Origin: an uncultured Bacteroidales bacterium
GTDB taxonomy: Bacteria; Bacteroidota; Bacteroidia; Bacteroidales; JAFGXI01
Assembly (NCBI GenBank): GCA_947311115.1
Contig: CAMZKE010000040.1
Location: 1-51,269 of the forward strand
Reading direction: 5' to 3'
Length of the DNA: 51,269 nucleotides
The notes below the pieces were generated by a model, which saw only the letters and a list, made by a program, of their open reading frames with translations, made no database searches and was not told the origin of the DNA. Shown piece after piece: positions 1 through 8,685 of the stretch. Each line of letters starts with the position of its first letter. The stretch's first letter is position 1. The translations under genes and the position numbers were made by a program.

Positions 1-293
1 GCGTTTTTCTTTTTCTGAGATGAGGCGACGAACCATGCCGCTGTATATGAATACTGCAAATGGTTTGCAACGAAGTATAAGGAAAAGAAAAATGTATGTT
101 GAAAAATATAACCACCCAAATTTAGCGTTTTAGGTTTTACGATAATCGGCTGTTTATAAACAGATTACACATAATATCATTGAATTATATGAATAATGCG
201 GGTTAATATTCTTAATAACTACTTATAAAGTAAGTGTCAAAATATTTTTAACTTATAGTTTTTTTTATATATTGCGATTTTAAAGAAAATAAC
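1..293. other. Left-edge region without a complete gene
   Basis: No complete gene is visible. Bases 1-120 are richer in G+C than the surroundings. Forward frame 1 has a TGA at 16-18 and then 27 open codons to a TGA at 100-102. On the minus strand an ATG at 36-34 opens 12 codons that run off the window edge (MVRRLISEKEKR). Neither reading is recognised. Bases 188-246 carry a repeat also found near 41.8 kb, so this may be the eroded end of a mobile element. Bases 250-293 form the AT-rich leader of the next gene, with a possible TATATTGC box near 268-275. Confidence 0.4.
188..246 (-). repeat. Dispersed repeat, copy A (shared end blocks)
   Basis: Two blocks match the opposite strand at 41792-41875 exactly. 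TATGAATAATGCGGG at 188-202 matches the complement of 41861-41875 (15 of 15), and TGTCAAAATATT at 235-246 matches the complement of 41792-41803 (12 of 12). Order and orientation agree, but the spacing differs (32 against 57 bases). This looks like two members of one small element, possibly ends of an insertion sequence or a non-autonomous derivative. No transposase gene lies beside either copy. Confidence 0.5.
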
Positions 294-677
294 ATGGATA
301 AATTAGAAAAATACACACTCGAATATACATTTAAATCATCACCAAAGGTTTTGTACAATAGAATTAGTACTGTTGGAGGGCTTTCTGAATGGTTTGCTGA
401 TGATGTATCAATAAATGGAGACAAATACACATTTACATGGGATGGCTCAGAGCAAGACGCTAAACTAATTTCGTCGAAAGACCAAGTATCTGCGAGATTT
501 AAATGGTTAGATGATGAAGATGAAAAAACATACTTCGAATTTAAAATAAGTATTGACGATATAACCGGAGACGTAGCTCTAATAATTACAGACTTTGCCT
601 ATGCTGACGAAAAAGAAGACGCAATAAACTTATGGGAAGCTCAAATTGATGATTTACATCAAATTATAGGCTCATAA
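294..677 (+). CDS. START-like domain protein
   Basis: A 127-residue acidic, soluble protein with no signal peptide. It resembles the short START-like/SRPBCC family (helix-grip fold) that is common in Bacteroidota. The opening strand (YTLEYTFKSSPKVLYNRIS), the tryptophan-rich GGLSEWFADDV segment and a long C-terminal amphipathic helix (INLWEAQIDDLHQIIG) fit that fold from end to end, so the gene is full length. Family members are expected to bind a hydrophobic ligand, but the substrate is unknown. It lies 26 bases before the LptF/G-type permease gene on the same strand, an arrangement often seen in Bacteroidota, so a role tied to envelope lipids is plausible but inferred. Confidence 0.75.
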   Translation: MDKLEKYTLEYTFKSSPKVLYNRISTVGGLSEWFADDVSINGDKYTFTWDGSEQDAKLISSKDQVSARFKWLDDEDEKTYFEFKISIDDITGDVALIITDFAYADEKEDAINLWEAQIDDLHQIIGS

Positions 678-703
678 AATTACCATATACTTAATATATA
701 AAA

Positions 704-2149
704 GTGAAAAGATTACATTCATTTATTGTTAAATCTTACATAGGACCTTTTATAGCTGCATTTTTTATTACCGAATTTATACTTCTTATGCAATTTTTGT
801 GGAAGTATATTGATGATTTGGTTGGTAAAGGACTTGGTGTTTGGGTTATTTTTAAACTTTTCGCTTTTATTTCAGCTGGTTTAGTTCCAATGGCAATGCC
901 TATTGCCGTATTATTATCATCAATAATGACATTTGGTAATTTAGGCGAAAACTACGAACTAACTGCAATGAAATCAGCAGGCATTTCGCTTTTAAAAATA
1001 ATGCTACCTCTTATTATTTTTAATTTCATGATAAGCTTTTCATCTTATCTGTTTTACAACGATATAATGCCATACACAAACCTAAAAGCAAGGTCTTTGC
1101 TATACGATATTAGACAACAAAGACTTGACATATCAATAAAAGGAGGTATTTTTTATAACGGAATAGATAACTATAGTATAAAAGTAGGGCGAAAAAACAT
1201 TGAGAATGGTATGCTTTACGACATGATGATATACGACCATACAGAAAGAAGAGGGAACGTAAACCTAACACTAGCTGACTCCGGCTATATAAAAATGACA
1301 CCAGACAAGCAATATCTTATACTTAAACTATATAACGGAAGTAAATATATAAATGTAAAAGAAGATCGTACATCAAATCGTCATTACAATACTTACCCTC
1401 ACGAGAAACACCGTTTTGAAGAAGAAACTGTTACAATGAAACTTAAAGGTTTTGGTTTAAAAAGAACCGATGAACAGCTATGGAAAGAACATTTTGAAAT
1501 GATGAACACCAAACAACTTAAACACGCATCCGACTCACTTAAACAAACTTTAGAAATCAACAAAAATAAATTTGCACAAAACCTTATTAAAACAAATTAT
1601 TTTAAAAAAGAAATAAAAGTTGATAGTCTAAAAAACAAAATAAATTATTCAAAGATAAAAATAATTAACATTGACAGCATTTACAATTCAAAAAATAAAA
1701 CAGAACGAATAGATATAATAAAAAGAGCCATAAATTACGCTCGCTCTGCCAAAACATATATAAGCTCATCAAACGAAGATTTTAAAAATCGTAAAAAATG
1801 GATAGTAAGGCACGATGTTGAATATTACAAAAAGTTTGCTATACCTGTAGCATGTTTTATATTATTTTTTATTGGAGCTCCGCTAGGTGCAATAATACGC
1901 AAAGGTGGACTTGGCTGGCCGGTACTAATATCAGTTTTCTTTTTTGTATTATATTACGTAATATCAATGATTAGCGAAAAATCGGTAAAAGAAGGTTTGT
2001 TACCGGCATTTGAAGGAGTTTGGCTTGCTTCGGCAGTATTATTGCCTATTGGCGTATTTTTAACATACAAATCAAATAACGATTCGGTAATATTTAATGT
2101 TGATACATATTTTGAACCAATAAAAAAACTACTAAAAAAACGAAAATGA
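704..2149 (+). CDS. LptF/LptG-family (YjgP/YjgQ) permease
   Basis: A 481-residue inner-membrane protein of the LptF/LptG family, whose members work with the LptB ATPase to extract lipopolysaccharide from the inner membrane and pass it to the periplasmic bridge. Three N-terminal membrane segments lie at roughly 12-35, 50-75 and 97-120. A periplasmic beta-jellyroll follows, and three C-terminal segments begin with FAIPVACFILFFIGAPLGA, a typical family motif. At 481 residues it is longer than enterobacterial members (about 360). The excess is a lysine-rich stretch at about 255-370, usual in Bacteroidota. The start codon is GTG at 704 with no obvious ribosome site. The stop overlaps the start of the next gene (ATGA, 2146-2149), which indicates translational coupling. 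Confidence 0.88.
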   Translation: MKRLHSFIVKSYIGPFIAAFFITEFILLMQFLWKYIDDLVGKGLGVWVIFKLFAFISAGLVPMAMPIAVLLSSIMTFGNLGENYELTAMKSAGISLLKIMLPLIIFNFMISFSSYLFYNDIMPYTNLKARSLLYDIRQQRLDISIKGGIFYNGIDNYSIKVGRKNIENGMLYDMMIYDHTERRGNVNLTLADSGYIKMTPDKQYLILKLYNGSKYINVKEDRTSNRHYNTYPHEKHRFEEETVTMKLKGFGLKRTDEQLWKEHFEMMNTKQLKHASDSLKQTLEINKNKFAQNLIKTNYFKKEIKVDSLKNKINYSKIKIINIDSIYNSKNKTERIDIIKRAINYARSAKTYISSSNEDFKNRKKWIVRHDVEYYKKFAIPVACFILFFIGAPLGAIIRKGGLGWPVLISVFFFVLYYVISMISEKSVKEGLLPAFEGVWLASAVLLPIGVFLTYKSNNDSVIFNVDTYFEPIKKLLKKRK

Positions 2150-3063
2150 AAGAATTTTTAATACTAATACTAAAAGGTGCAGGCATGGGTGCTGCTAATG
2201 TAATACCAGGTGTTTCAGGAGGTACTGTTGCATTAATTACAGGAATATTCGAAAAACTAATTAATTCAATAAAATCGTTTAATTTAAAAGCTGTAAAATT
2301 ACTTTTAAGTGGTAAATTTAAAGAATTTGCCGAATATATAAATCTAACATTTCTTATTGCCGTTTTTTTAGGAATAAGTATTAGTATAATAACTTTTGCA
2401 AGAGTTTTGGATTTTTTATTCACCAACTACCCTATCCTTATATGGTCATTCTTTTTTGGTTTAATCTTATCCTCTGTATATTTTGTAAGTAAAACCATTA
2501 CGAAATGGAATATTAGTGTAATTACGATATTCATTTTAGGAGCTACAATTGCTGTAAGTATTTCAATGATGAAACCTGCCACCGAAAATGACGCTATTTG
2601 GTATTTAATAATATGCGGTATAATTGCTGCAGCAAGTATGATACTACCAGGGTTATCAGGCTCGTTTGTGCTTATATTACTTGGTAATTATCAATTAATT
2701 ATGATTACAGCTGTTAAAGAATTAAATTTAATGATTTTATTACCGGTTGTTGTTGGAGCAGGTATTGGTTTAATCGGATTCTCTCACTTTCTTTCTTGGA
2801 TTTTTAACAAGTATAAAGATCTAACTATTGCTATTCTCTCTGGTTTTATACTTGGTTCACTTACTATTCTTTGGCCTTGGAAAAACGAAATTAAACAAAC
2901 TTTTGGAACTGGAGACCTTATTAAAGAAAAAGTAATTGGTTACGATTGGAATCTTCCTGTTTTTAACATGGAGTTTGTTTTTGCTATTGCACTAATGATA
3001 CTTGGTTACGTATCTATTTGGTTAATGGAGAGATATGCTAGTAAAGCCAATAACTTAAAATAA
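2146..3063 (+). CDS. DUF368 family polyprenyl-phosphate transporter
   Basis: A 305-residue polytopic membrane protein of the DUF368 family. Family members have recently been linked to recycling of undecaprenyl phosphate, the lipid carrier for peptidoglycan and O-antigen, across the inner membrane. The two related motifs that mark the family's inverted repeat are visible: GMGAANVIPGVSGGTVALI near residue 13 and ASMILPGLSGSFVLILLGN near residue 163. About eight hydrophobic segments are present and the length is normal. The gene overlaps the LptF/G gene by four bases, so the two envelope-lipid transport functions are probably made from one mRNA. Confidence 0.85.
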   Translation: MKEFLILILKGAGMGAANVIPGVSGGTVALITGIFEKLINSIKSFNLKAVKLLLSGKFKEFAEYINLTFLIAVFLGISISIITFARVLDFLFTNYPILIWSFFFGLILSSVYFVSKTITKWNISVITIFILGATIAVSISMMKPATENDAIWYLIICGIIAAASMILPGLSGSFVLILLGNYQLIMITAVKELNLMILLPVVVGAGIGLIGFSHFLSWIFNKYKDLTIAILSGFILGSLTILWPWKNEIKQTFGTGDLIKEKVIGYDWNLPVFNMEFVFAIALMILGYVSIWLMERYASKANNLK

Positions 3064-3079
3064 AATTTTTATTTATCAT

Positions 3080-3160
3080 ATTTTACAATTATTAATAATA
3101 GCTCTATCAATTACGCAAAACAACTCATAATAAGTTAATTACACGTTATTATTGTAAAAT
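3080..3160. repeat. 10-bp inverted repeat between convergent genes
   Basis: ATTTTACAAT at 3080-3089 is exactly complementary to ATTGTAAAAT at 3151-3160. They enclose 61 bases of AT-rich sequence between the converging DUF368 and glycosyltransferase genes. The position suits a weak bidirectional transcription stop, but no clean U-tract follows either arm, so this could also be chance in AT-rich DNA. Confidence 0.3.
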
Positions 3161-3183
3161 TAACGAGGTATTATAATAATATA

Positions 3184-4134
3184 CTAAATTTCTTTTTCAA
3201 TTAAGTATTTATTCCTATCAGAACTACTTCGTGAAATAAGTTCGCCTAAAAATCCGGCTAAAAATAATTGTGTACCAATTATTGTTAATGTTAATGACAA
3301 ATAAAACAATGGCTGATTTGTAACATCACGTGCAACTGTATTTGTAAACCAACTTACATAAATTTTAACTCCAATAAGCCACATTGCAATAAAGCCACCA
3401 ATAATAAACATTAGTGTTCCCCACACTCCAAAAAAGTGCATAGGTCGTTTTCCAAATTTTGTAATAAATGTAATCGACATTAAATCAAGAAAGCCATTTA
3501 CAAAACGTTCTAAGCCAAATTTTGTAACTCCATATTTACGCTCTTGATGCGAAACAACTTTTTCTCCAATTTTAATAAAACCTGCTTGTTTTGCCAAAAC
3601 AGGAATATATCTGTGCATTTCGCCATAAACCTCAATACTCTTAATAACAGTATGTTTATATGCTTTCAAACCACAGTTCATATCATGTAATTTCAGCCCT
3701 GTTACCATTCTTGAAACGCCATTATAAACTTTGCTTGTTTTGTTTTTTATAAACGAATCTTTTCTATTTTTTTTCCAACCTGAAACTATATCAAAATCAT
3801 CTTCAACAATCATTCTATACAATTCAGGAATCTCATCAGGACTATCTTGCAAATCAGCATCCATGGTAATAATTACATTACCCTTAGCTACTTGAAAGCC
3901 TTCGTATAATGCTGCTGACTTACCATAATTTCTACGAAACTTTATTCCTTTAATCTCAGTATTTTCAGCTTTTAATTTTTCAACAACACTCCATGAGTTA
4001 TCGTTACTACCATCATCAGCCATAATTACCTCAAAGCTAAAATTATTAGCTTGCATAACTCGTTTTATCCAAGCAAACAATTCAGGAAGCGATTCTTCCT
4101 CATTAAATAATGGTACTACTACCGAAATATCCAT
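3184..4134 (-). CDS. GT2 glycosyltransferase, DPM1/GtrB-like
   Basis: A 316-residue family 2 glycosyltransferase of the polyprenyl-phosphate sugar synthase type (DPM1, GtrB, ArnC relatives). It should transfer a sugar from a nucleotide donor to a polyprenyl phosphate on the inner face of the membrane. Visible landmarks are the start VVPLFNEEESL, the nucleotide motif ADDGSNDNSW (about 40-49), the metal-binding MDADLQDSPDEIPEL (about 91) and the acceptor motif HQERKYGVTKFG (about 196). Two C-terminal membrane helices follow (about 235-260 and 278-302). The length is normal. It lies three bases after the DUF4199 gene on the minus strand, so the two form an operon. The sugar is unknown. Confidence 0.85.
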   Translation of the reverse strand: MDISVVVPLFNEEESLPELFAWIKRVMQANNFSFEVIMADDGSNDNSWSVVEKLKAENTEIKGIKFRRNYGKSAALYEGFQVAKGNVIITMDADLQDSPDEIPELYRMIVEDDFDIVSGWKKNRKDSFIKNKTSKVYNGVSRMVTGLKLHDMNCGLKAYKHTVIKSIEVYGEMHRYIPVLAKQAGFIKIGEKVVSHQERKYGVTKFGLERFVNGFLDLMSITFITKFGKRPMHFFGVWGTLMFIIGGFIAMWLIGVKIYVSWFTNTVARDVTNQPLFYLSLTLTIIGTQLFLAGFLGELISRSSSDRNKYLIEKEI

Positions 4135-4137
4135 AAA

Positions 4138-4650
4138 TTAAAATTCTTTATTTTTCTTCAACACAGCCGAAGTTACTAATGAAATAATAAATCCCATAAA
4201 AGCTATTCCAAAAAATGCACCAATAGTTATTATTGTTGGATTTGTAAATTTCTTTATCATTTCCATCGACATATCTATCTGTTCATCAGTAATTGCAGGA
4301 TTAGTCATCATTGCTTGCTCTTGAACAGCATACAATTTATTTATTAAATCAACATCAATAACTACATATAAAATATACGTAAAAATTGCTAAAATTAATC
4401 CCGCAACAATACAAATTACAGAGCCAACTCCAAGAGCTTTTCCATAACTAATAAAACCACCATCTAACTCACGTTGCTTTTTCGTTCCAACAATAACAAG
4501 TGCAATAATTGCTACATAATTAAACCAACCAACATACTGATTAAATGTTAAATTTGTTACGTACCAAATTGTTGTTAAAATAACTAAACTCAAACCTGTT
4601 ATTGCACCATAATTAAGTGCAATTTTCCAAATACTTGACTTTTCTTCCAT
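4138..4650 (-). CDS. DUF4199 membrane protein
   Basis: A 170-residue protein with four hydrophobic segments (about 14-32, 38-55, 75-100 and 138-162) and a short polar loop rich in methionine and acidic residues between the third and fourth. It resembles the DUF4199 family, which is found almost only in Bacteroidota and often sits directly before a DPM1-like glycosyltransferase, as here. Its function is unknown; a partner or membrane anchor for the transferase is an inference. A TATATTTG -7 box lies at 4677-4670 on the minus strand, 19 bases before the ATG, and it probably drives both genes. Confidence 0.75.
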   Translation of the reverse strand: MEEKSSIWKIALNYGAITGLSLVILTTIWYVTNLTFNQYVGWFNYVAIIALVIVGTKKQRELDGGFISYGKALGVGSVICIVAGLILAIFTYILYVVIDVDLINKLYAVQEQAMMTNPAITDEQIDMSMEMIKKFTNPTIITIGAFFGIAFMGFIISLVTSAVLKKNKEF

Positions 4651-4669
4651 AGTTTTTCAGTTTAATGGG

Positions 4670-4724
4670 CAAATATACTTAATGATATTAGCTTTGCGAA
4701 AGAATTAATGTTTTTTTACATTTG
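4670..4724. promoter_or_regulatory. Divergent promoters for DUF4199 and aldehyde dehydrogenase
   Basis: On the plus strand TTTG (4693-4696) and TACATTTG (4717-4724) are separated by 20 bases. This matches the Bacteroidota -33/-7 pattern and leaves a leader of about 45 bases before the ATG at 4774. On the minus strand TATATTTG (complement of 4670-4677) serves the DUF4199-glycosyltransferase operon. The two start regions lie back to back. Confidence 0.6.
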
Positions 4725-4773
4725 AAATGCATACTTTTTTGTAATTTTATGAGCTTAAATAAACATTATAAAT

Positions 4774-6192
4774 ATGGAAGATTACAAAATATATGTTGCA
4801 GGTAAATTTGTAACAACAAATCAAACTTTAGAGGTTGCAAACCCATATAATAACGAGGTGTTTGCAACAACCTATATTGCCGGCAAAACTGAAATAAACA
4901 AAGCTATTGAAGAAGGTAAAAAGCAAGAAAAAATAATGCGAGATTTACCTATTTACAAACGCTACGAAATACTAATGCATATTGCCGAATTAATAAAAGC
5001 TGACAAGCAACGGCTAGCTAATATATTGGCTCAAGAAAGCGGTAAGCCAATGCGATATGCTCTTGGCGAAATTGACCGTGCCACCCAAACTTTTATTGTT
5101 GCTGCTGAGGAGAGCAAGCGTTTGCCAACAGAATATTTCTCGCTTGATTGGACACCATCAGGACACGGTAAAGAAGCTCTCGTAAAATATTTTCCTGTTG
5201 GATTAATTTCAGGTATTTCGCCTTTTAATTTCCCTTTAAACTTAGCTGCTCATAAAATTGCACCTGCTATTGCTTCGGGCAACCCTATTATTTTAAAACC
5301 CGCACGCTCTACTCCTCTTTCTATTTTAGAACTAGCTAAAATTATTGACAAAACAGATTTACCAAAAGGTGCAATTTCTTTATTTCCTACCGACAGAGTT
5401 GCCGGCAATCAATTAGTAACCGATTATAGAATTAAGAAACTAACTTTTACAGGTTCGCCAGAAGTAGGTTGGAAAATGAAAAGCGAAGCAGGAAGTAAGA
5501 AAATTACTCTCGAACTTGGCGGAAATGCAGGTGTTGTTGTATCAGCTAATGCTGACATAGAACAAGCTGTAACAAAATGTATTGGCGGTAGTTTTGCTTA
5601 TTCAGGACAAGTTTGTATTCATGTTCAGCGTATTTATGTTGAAAGCTTAATTTTTGATGAATTTATTGATTTATTTAAACAAAAAACTGCAAAACTTAAA
5701 TTTGGTGCTCCTACCCATGACGATACCGAAATTTCGAGTATGATTGACGAAGCAAACGCAATTCGTGTTGAAACTTGGGTAAACGATGCTGTTGCCGATG
5801 GAGCAAAAGTTTTAAGTGGAGGTAATAGAAAAGGTACTTATTACGAGCCAACAATTATAACAAACACAAAACCTCAAATGAATGTTTGCCAATTAGAAAT
5901 TTTTGGACCTGTTGTAACAATTGAAAAATTTAATAAATTTGAAGATGCTATTGCAGAAATAAACAACTCACAATTTGGTTTACAAGCAGGAATTTTCACC
6001 AATAATATAAAAGAAATAAACTATGCTTTTAACGAACTTGAGGTTGGTGGAGTTGTAAATAACGATGTACCTACTTTCCGCGTTGACCATATGCCTTACG
6101 GCGGAATAAAAAACTCAGGATTTGGTCGTGAAGGTTTAAAATATTCAATTATGGAAATGATGGAACCAAAGCTACTTGTTAAAGAAAAATAA
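4774..6192 (+). CDS. NAD(P)-dependent aldehyde dehydrogenase
   Basis: A 472-residue cytoplasmic aldehyde dehydrogenase of normal length that oxidises an aldehyde to its acid with NAD or NADP. It shows the cofactor segment ISPFNFPLNLAAHKIAPAI (about 148-166), the KPARSTPLS loop near 175, the Rossmann-fold FTGSPEVGWKM near 225, the general base E247 in LELGGNAG and the catalytic cysteine C281 in SGQVCIHVQRIY. The C-terminal GGIKNSGFGREG is also present. The overall look is of the succinate-semialdehyde, lactaldehyde or glyceraldehyde-3-phosphate (non-phosphorylating) branch, but the substrate cannot be fixed from sequence. It appears to be monocistronic, with a repeat copy directly after its stop codon. 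Confidence 0.88.
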   Translation: MEDYKIYVAGKFVTTNQTLEVANPYNNEVFATTYIAGKTEINKAIEEGKKQEKIMRDLPIYKRYEILMHIAELIKADKQRLANILAQESGKPMRYALGEIDRATQTFIVAAEESKRLPTEYFSLDWTPSGHGKEALVKYFPVGLISGISPFNFPLNLAAHKIAPAIASGNPIILKPARSTPLSILELAKIIDKTDLPKGAISLFPTDRVAGNQLVTDYRIKKLTFTGSPEVGWKMKSEAGSKKITLELGGNAGVVVSANADIEQAVTKCIGGSFAYSGQVCIHVQRIYVESLIFDEFIDLFKQKTAKLKFGAPTHDDTEISSMIDEANAIRVETWVNDAVADGAKVLSGGNRKGTYYEPTIITNTKPQMNVCQLEIFGPVVTIEKFNKFEDAIAEINNSQFGLQAGIFTNNIKEINYAFNELEVGGVVNNDVPTFRVDHMPYGGIKNSGFGREGLKYSIMEMMEPKLLVKEK

Positions 6193-6206
6193 GAATAGTT
6201 ATGTAA

Positions 6207-6302
6207 ATGAATCTCCTCGCCGCAAGCGGACGAGGTATCTTTTTGGAATACTATTTTTTTATACGTCCCAAGGGACGGGGAATTAAACCCAAACAGATTA
6301 AA
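6207..6302 (+). repeat. Double-hairpin repeat, copy 1 of 6
   Basis: First copy of the ~95-bp element described in the findings. It begins ATGAATCTCCTCGCC, 14 bases after the aldehyde dehydrogenase stop codon. Hairpin 1 is CCTCGCCG-CAAG-CGGACGAGG (8 bp with one bulged A), and hairpin 2 is CGTCC-CAAG-GGACG, in which the CAAG C and G can also pair. The tail is AACCCAAACAGATTAAA. The ATG opens a 34-codon frame (MNLLAASGRGIFLEYY...) that ends at 6311. No terminator follows. Confidence 0.85.
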
Positions 6303-6362
6303 ATACTGTAAAGTTTTTGGTTAACTAGAAACCTGCAACTTTTAACCTTTTAACTGCATTTA

Positions 6363-7376
6363 ATGATTTTCAGACACAATAATTTTAATATTAAAGAGCA
6401 TAATACTTTTAAAATTGAAGCATTTGCTAAACAATTTATAAAATTCCAAACAGTTTTTGATATTCAGCATATTATAAATTATGGCGAATTAAAAACGGAT
6501 AAGGTATTTATTCTTGGAGGAGGTAGTAATATACTTTTTACAAAAGATTTTGATGGTATTATTCTTCAATCAGACATAAATAAAATTGAAATTATTGATG
6601 AAACTGATAGCGAAGTTACTATTAAAGCCGGCTCTGGAGTTATTTGGGATAATTTTGTAAAGTTTTGCGTTAATAATAATTATTATGGAGCAGAAAATCT
6701 TTCGTTAATACCGGGTACTGTTGGAGCATCGCCGGTACAAAACATTGGAGCTTACGGTGTTGAAGCAAAAGATATTATTGATAAAGTTGAATGTATTGAT
6801 TTACAAGATGGTGAAATAGAATATTTATCGAACAACGAATGTAATTTTGCTTATAGAAATAGCATTTTTAAAAATGATTTAAAAGATAAATATATTGTTA
6901 CAAATGTATTCTTTAAATTAAAAAAAATTAAAAACTTTAAACTCGAATATGGAAATTTAGAATCTACAATTGGGAGTACAACAAATTTATCGTTACAAAA
7001 GCTAAGAGATGCTATTATAGAAACAAGGCAAAAAAAACTACCTGATACAGATAAGATTGGAAATGCCGGTAGTTTCTTTAAAAATCCGATTATTGAACAA
7101 GCACAATTTGATAAATTACAAAAAGAATTTGTCGAAATGCCTTTTTACAAATTAAAAGATAATAAATATAAAATTCCGGCAGGTTGGTTAATAGAAAATG
7201 CAGGCTGGAAAGAAAAAACCATAAATAATGTATCTGTATATAAAAACCAAGCACTTGTAATAGTTAATTTAGCAAACGCAAAGGGTGAAGACATTGTAAA
7301 TTACTCAAAATTAATTATTAACGATATTTCTGACAAATATGGTATAATAATTGAACCCGAAGTTATATTTTTATAA
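6363..7376 (+). CDS. murB: UDP-N-acetylenolpyruvoylglucosamine reductase
   Basis: A 337-residue cytoplasmic flavoenzyme that reduces UDP-GlcNAc-enolpyruvate to UDP-MurNAc with NADPH, the second committed step of peptidoglycan synthesis. FAD-binding features include NTFKIEAFAKQFIKF at the start, LGGGSNILFTKDF near 51 and LSLIPGTVGASPVQNIGAYG near 113. The catalytic region shows YRNSIFKN near 164 and GNAGSFFKNP (about 232-241), whose serine is the proton donor in the family. The C-terminal PEVIFL is typical of the longer E. coli-like type I enzymes. The ATG start at 6363 is supported by the usual N-terminal length. Confidence 0.93.
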   Translation: MIFRHNNFNIKEHNTFKIEAFAKQFIKFQTVFDIQHIINYGELKTDKVFILGGGSNILFTKDFDGIILQSDINKIEIIDETDSEVTIKAGSGVIWDNFVKFCVNNNYYGAENLSLIPGTVGASPVQNIGAYGVEAKDIIDKVECIDLQDGEIEYLSNNECNFAYRNSIFKNDLKDKYIVTNVFFKLKKIKNFKLEYGNLESTIGSTTNLSLQKLRDAIIETRQKKLPDTDKIGNAGSFFKNPIIEQAQFDKLQKEFVEMPFYKLKDNKYKIPAGWLIENAGWKEKTINNVSVYKNQALVIVNLANAKGEDIVNYSKLIINDISDKYGIIIEPEVIFL

Positions 7377-7397
7377 AACAAAACGAAAAACATAATA

Positions 7398-8561
7398 ATG
7401 AAAACAAGAATTATAATATTTTTAATTTCAGTAATATTTCTAATATCGTGTAGCTCATCAAGCCGATTATACAAAAAAGGATATTACAACAAAGCAATTT
7501 CAGTTGCTGTAAAAAAAATAAGAAAAGACCCAACAAACGAAAAAGAAATTACAATTCTCGTTAAATCATATCGCAATGCAAATAATCGTGACAACGAAAA
7601 AATAAAATACCTAAAACTTGAGGGTAAGCCTGATGTTTGGGAAGAAATTTACAATTTATATAGTAGTTTAAAAAGTCGTCAGAGTATTGTTAATACAGTT
7701 ATGCCATTAAAACTTAATGGGAAAGCTGTGAGTTTTGAACATATTGATTATGACCAAGATATAATAAGTGCGAAGAAAAAAGCAGCAGAGTATTTATATG
7801 TTCATGCAAAAAAATTACTAAATAATAATAATGTTTTTGATGCACGAACTGCCTACAACGAATTTATTCATTTAAAAGATTATTACTCAACGTATAAAGA
7901 TGTTGACAATCTGATTAAATTAGCTAGAGAAAATGGAATATCGAGAGTGTTTATTGAAAGTATTAACAGAACACATTTTAAATTACCAAAAGAATTTGTA
8001 AAAAATCTAATACCTAAAAATTTAACTCCACTTAGTTCAAAATGGGTTGAATATTATACAAATAAGAATTCAAATTACGATTACAAAGTAACATCTATAT
8101 TAAAGAGAGTAAGTGTTTCGCCTGAGCTTTTAAAAGAAGAACGCTACGAAGAATCGAAAACAATACGCGATGGTTGGCAATATGTTTTAGACAGTCACGG
8201 AAACGTAATGAAAGATTCGCTCGGAAATGACATAAAAGAAACAAAATACACTAAAATAACTTGTTTTGAAGTAAAAACTACACAACGTAGAGAAATTAGT
8301 TTGTTTTCTGAAATAATATATAAAAACCTTAGAAGCAAAAGAATAATTAAAAACATACCTATTAAAACCGATTGGTTTATAGAAAATACTTTTGCTGTTG
8401 CAAATGGCGATTTACGAGCTTTATCAAGAAAAACAAAAGAATTGCTTAACCACAAACCAATTTTAATGCCTACTGATATTGATATGATTTTTAATGCTGG
8501 CGATGTTTTACGAGAAGTAGTTAAAAACGAATTAGTAAAAAACAAACGAATTATTAGATAA
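7398..8561 (+). CDS. Exported lipoprotein of unknown function
   Basis: A 387-residue protein that I do not recognise. The N-terminus (MKTRIIIFLISVIFLISCSSSS) is a lipoprotein signal with the cysteine at about 18, followed by serines. The first 50 residues of the mature part (LYKKGYYNKAISVAVKKIRK) resemble a single tetratricopeptide-like helix pair. The rest is lysine-rich and mixed alpha/beta with no membrane segment, so it is probably anchored to the periplasmic side of a membrane. It starts 21 bases after murB on the same strand and may share its transcript. Confidence 0.6.
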   Translation: MKTRIIIFLISVIFLISCSSSSRLYKKGYYNKAISVAVKKIRKDPTNEKEITILVKSYRNANNRDNEKIKYLKLEGKPDVWEEIYNLYSSLKSRQSIVNTVMPLKLNGKAVSFEHIDYDQDIISAKKKAAEYLYVHAKKLLNNNNVFDARTAYNEFIHLKDYYSTYKDVDNLIKLARENGISRVFIESINRTHFKLPKEFVKNLIPKNLTPLSSKWVEYYTNKNSNYDYKVTSILKRVSVSPELLKEERYEESKTIRDGWQYVLDSHGNVMKDSLGNDIKETKYTKITCFEVKTTQRREISLFSEIIYKNLRSKRIIKNIPIKTDWFIENTFAVANGDLRALSRKTKELLNHKPILMPTDIDMIFNAGDVLREVVKNELVKNKRIIR

Positions 8562-8641
8562 ATATTTCAATACAAATAACAACTCATCAATAAAATACTA
8601 CAGTTCGGTAAATATTAATTTAAAACAGGTAATTGTATCTA

Positions 8642-8649
8642 TACATTTG
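8642..8649 (+). promoter_or_regulatory. Bacteroidota -7 box
   Basis: TACATTTG matches TAnnTTTG exactly and lies 36 bases before the ATG at 8686. A good -33 TTTG is not visible at the expected distance, so the upstream element is weak. Confidence 0.45.
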
Positions 8650-8685
8650 CCTTGTAAATAAATTAATAAATTTAAAACAAACAAA

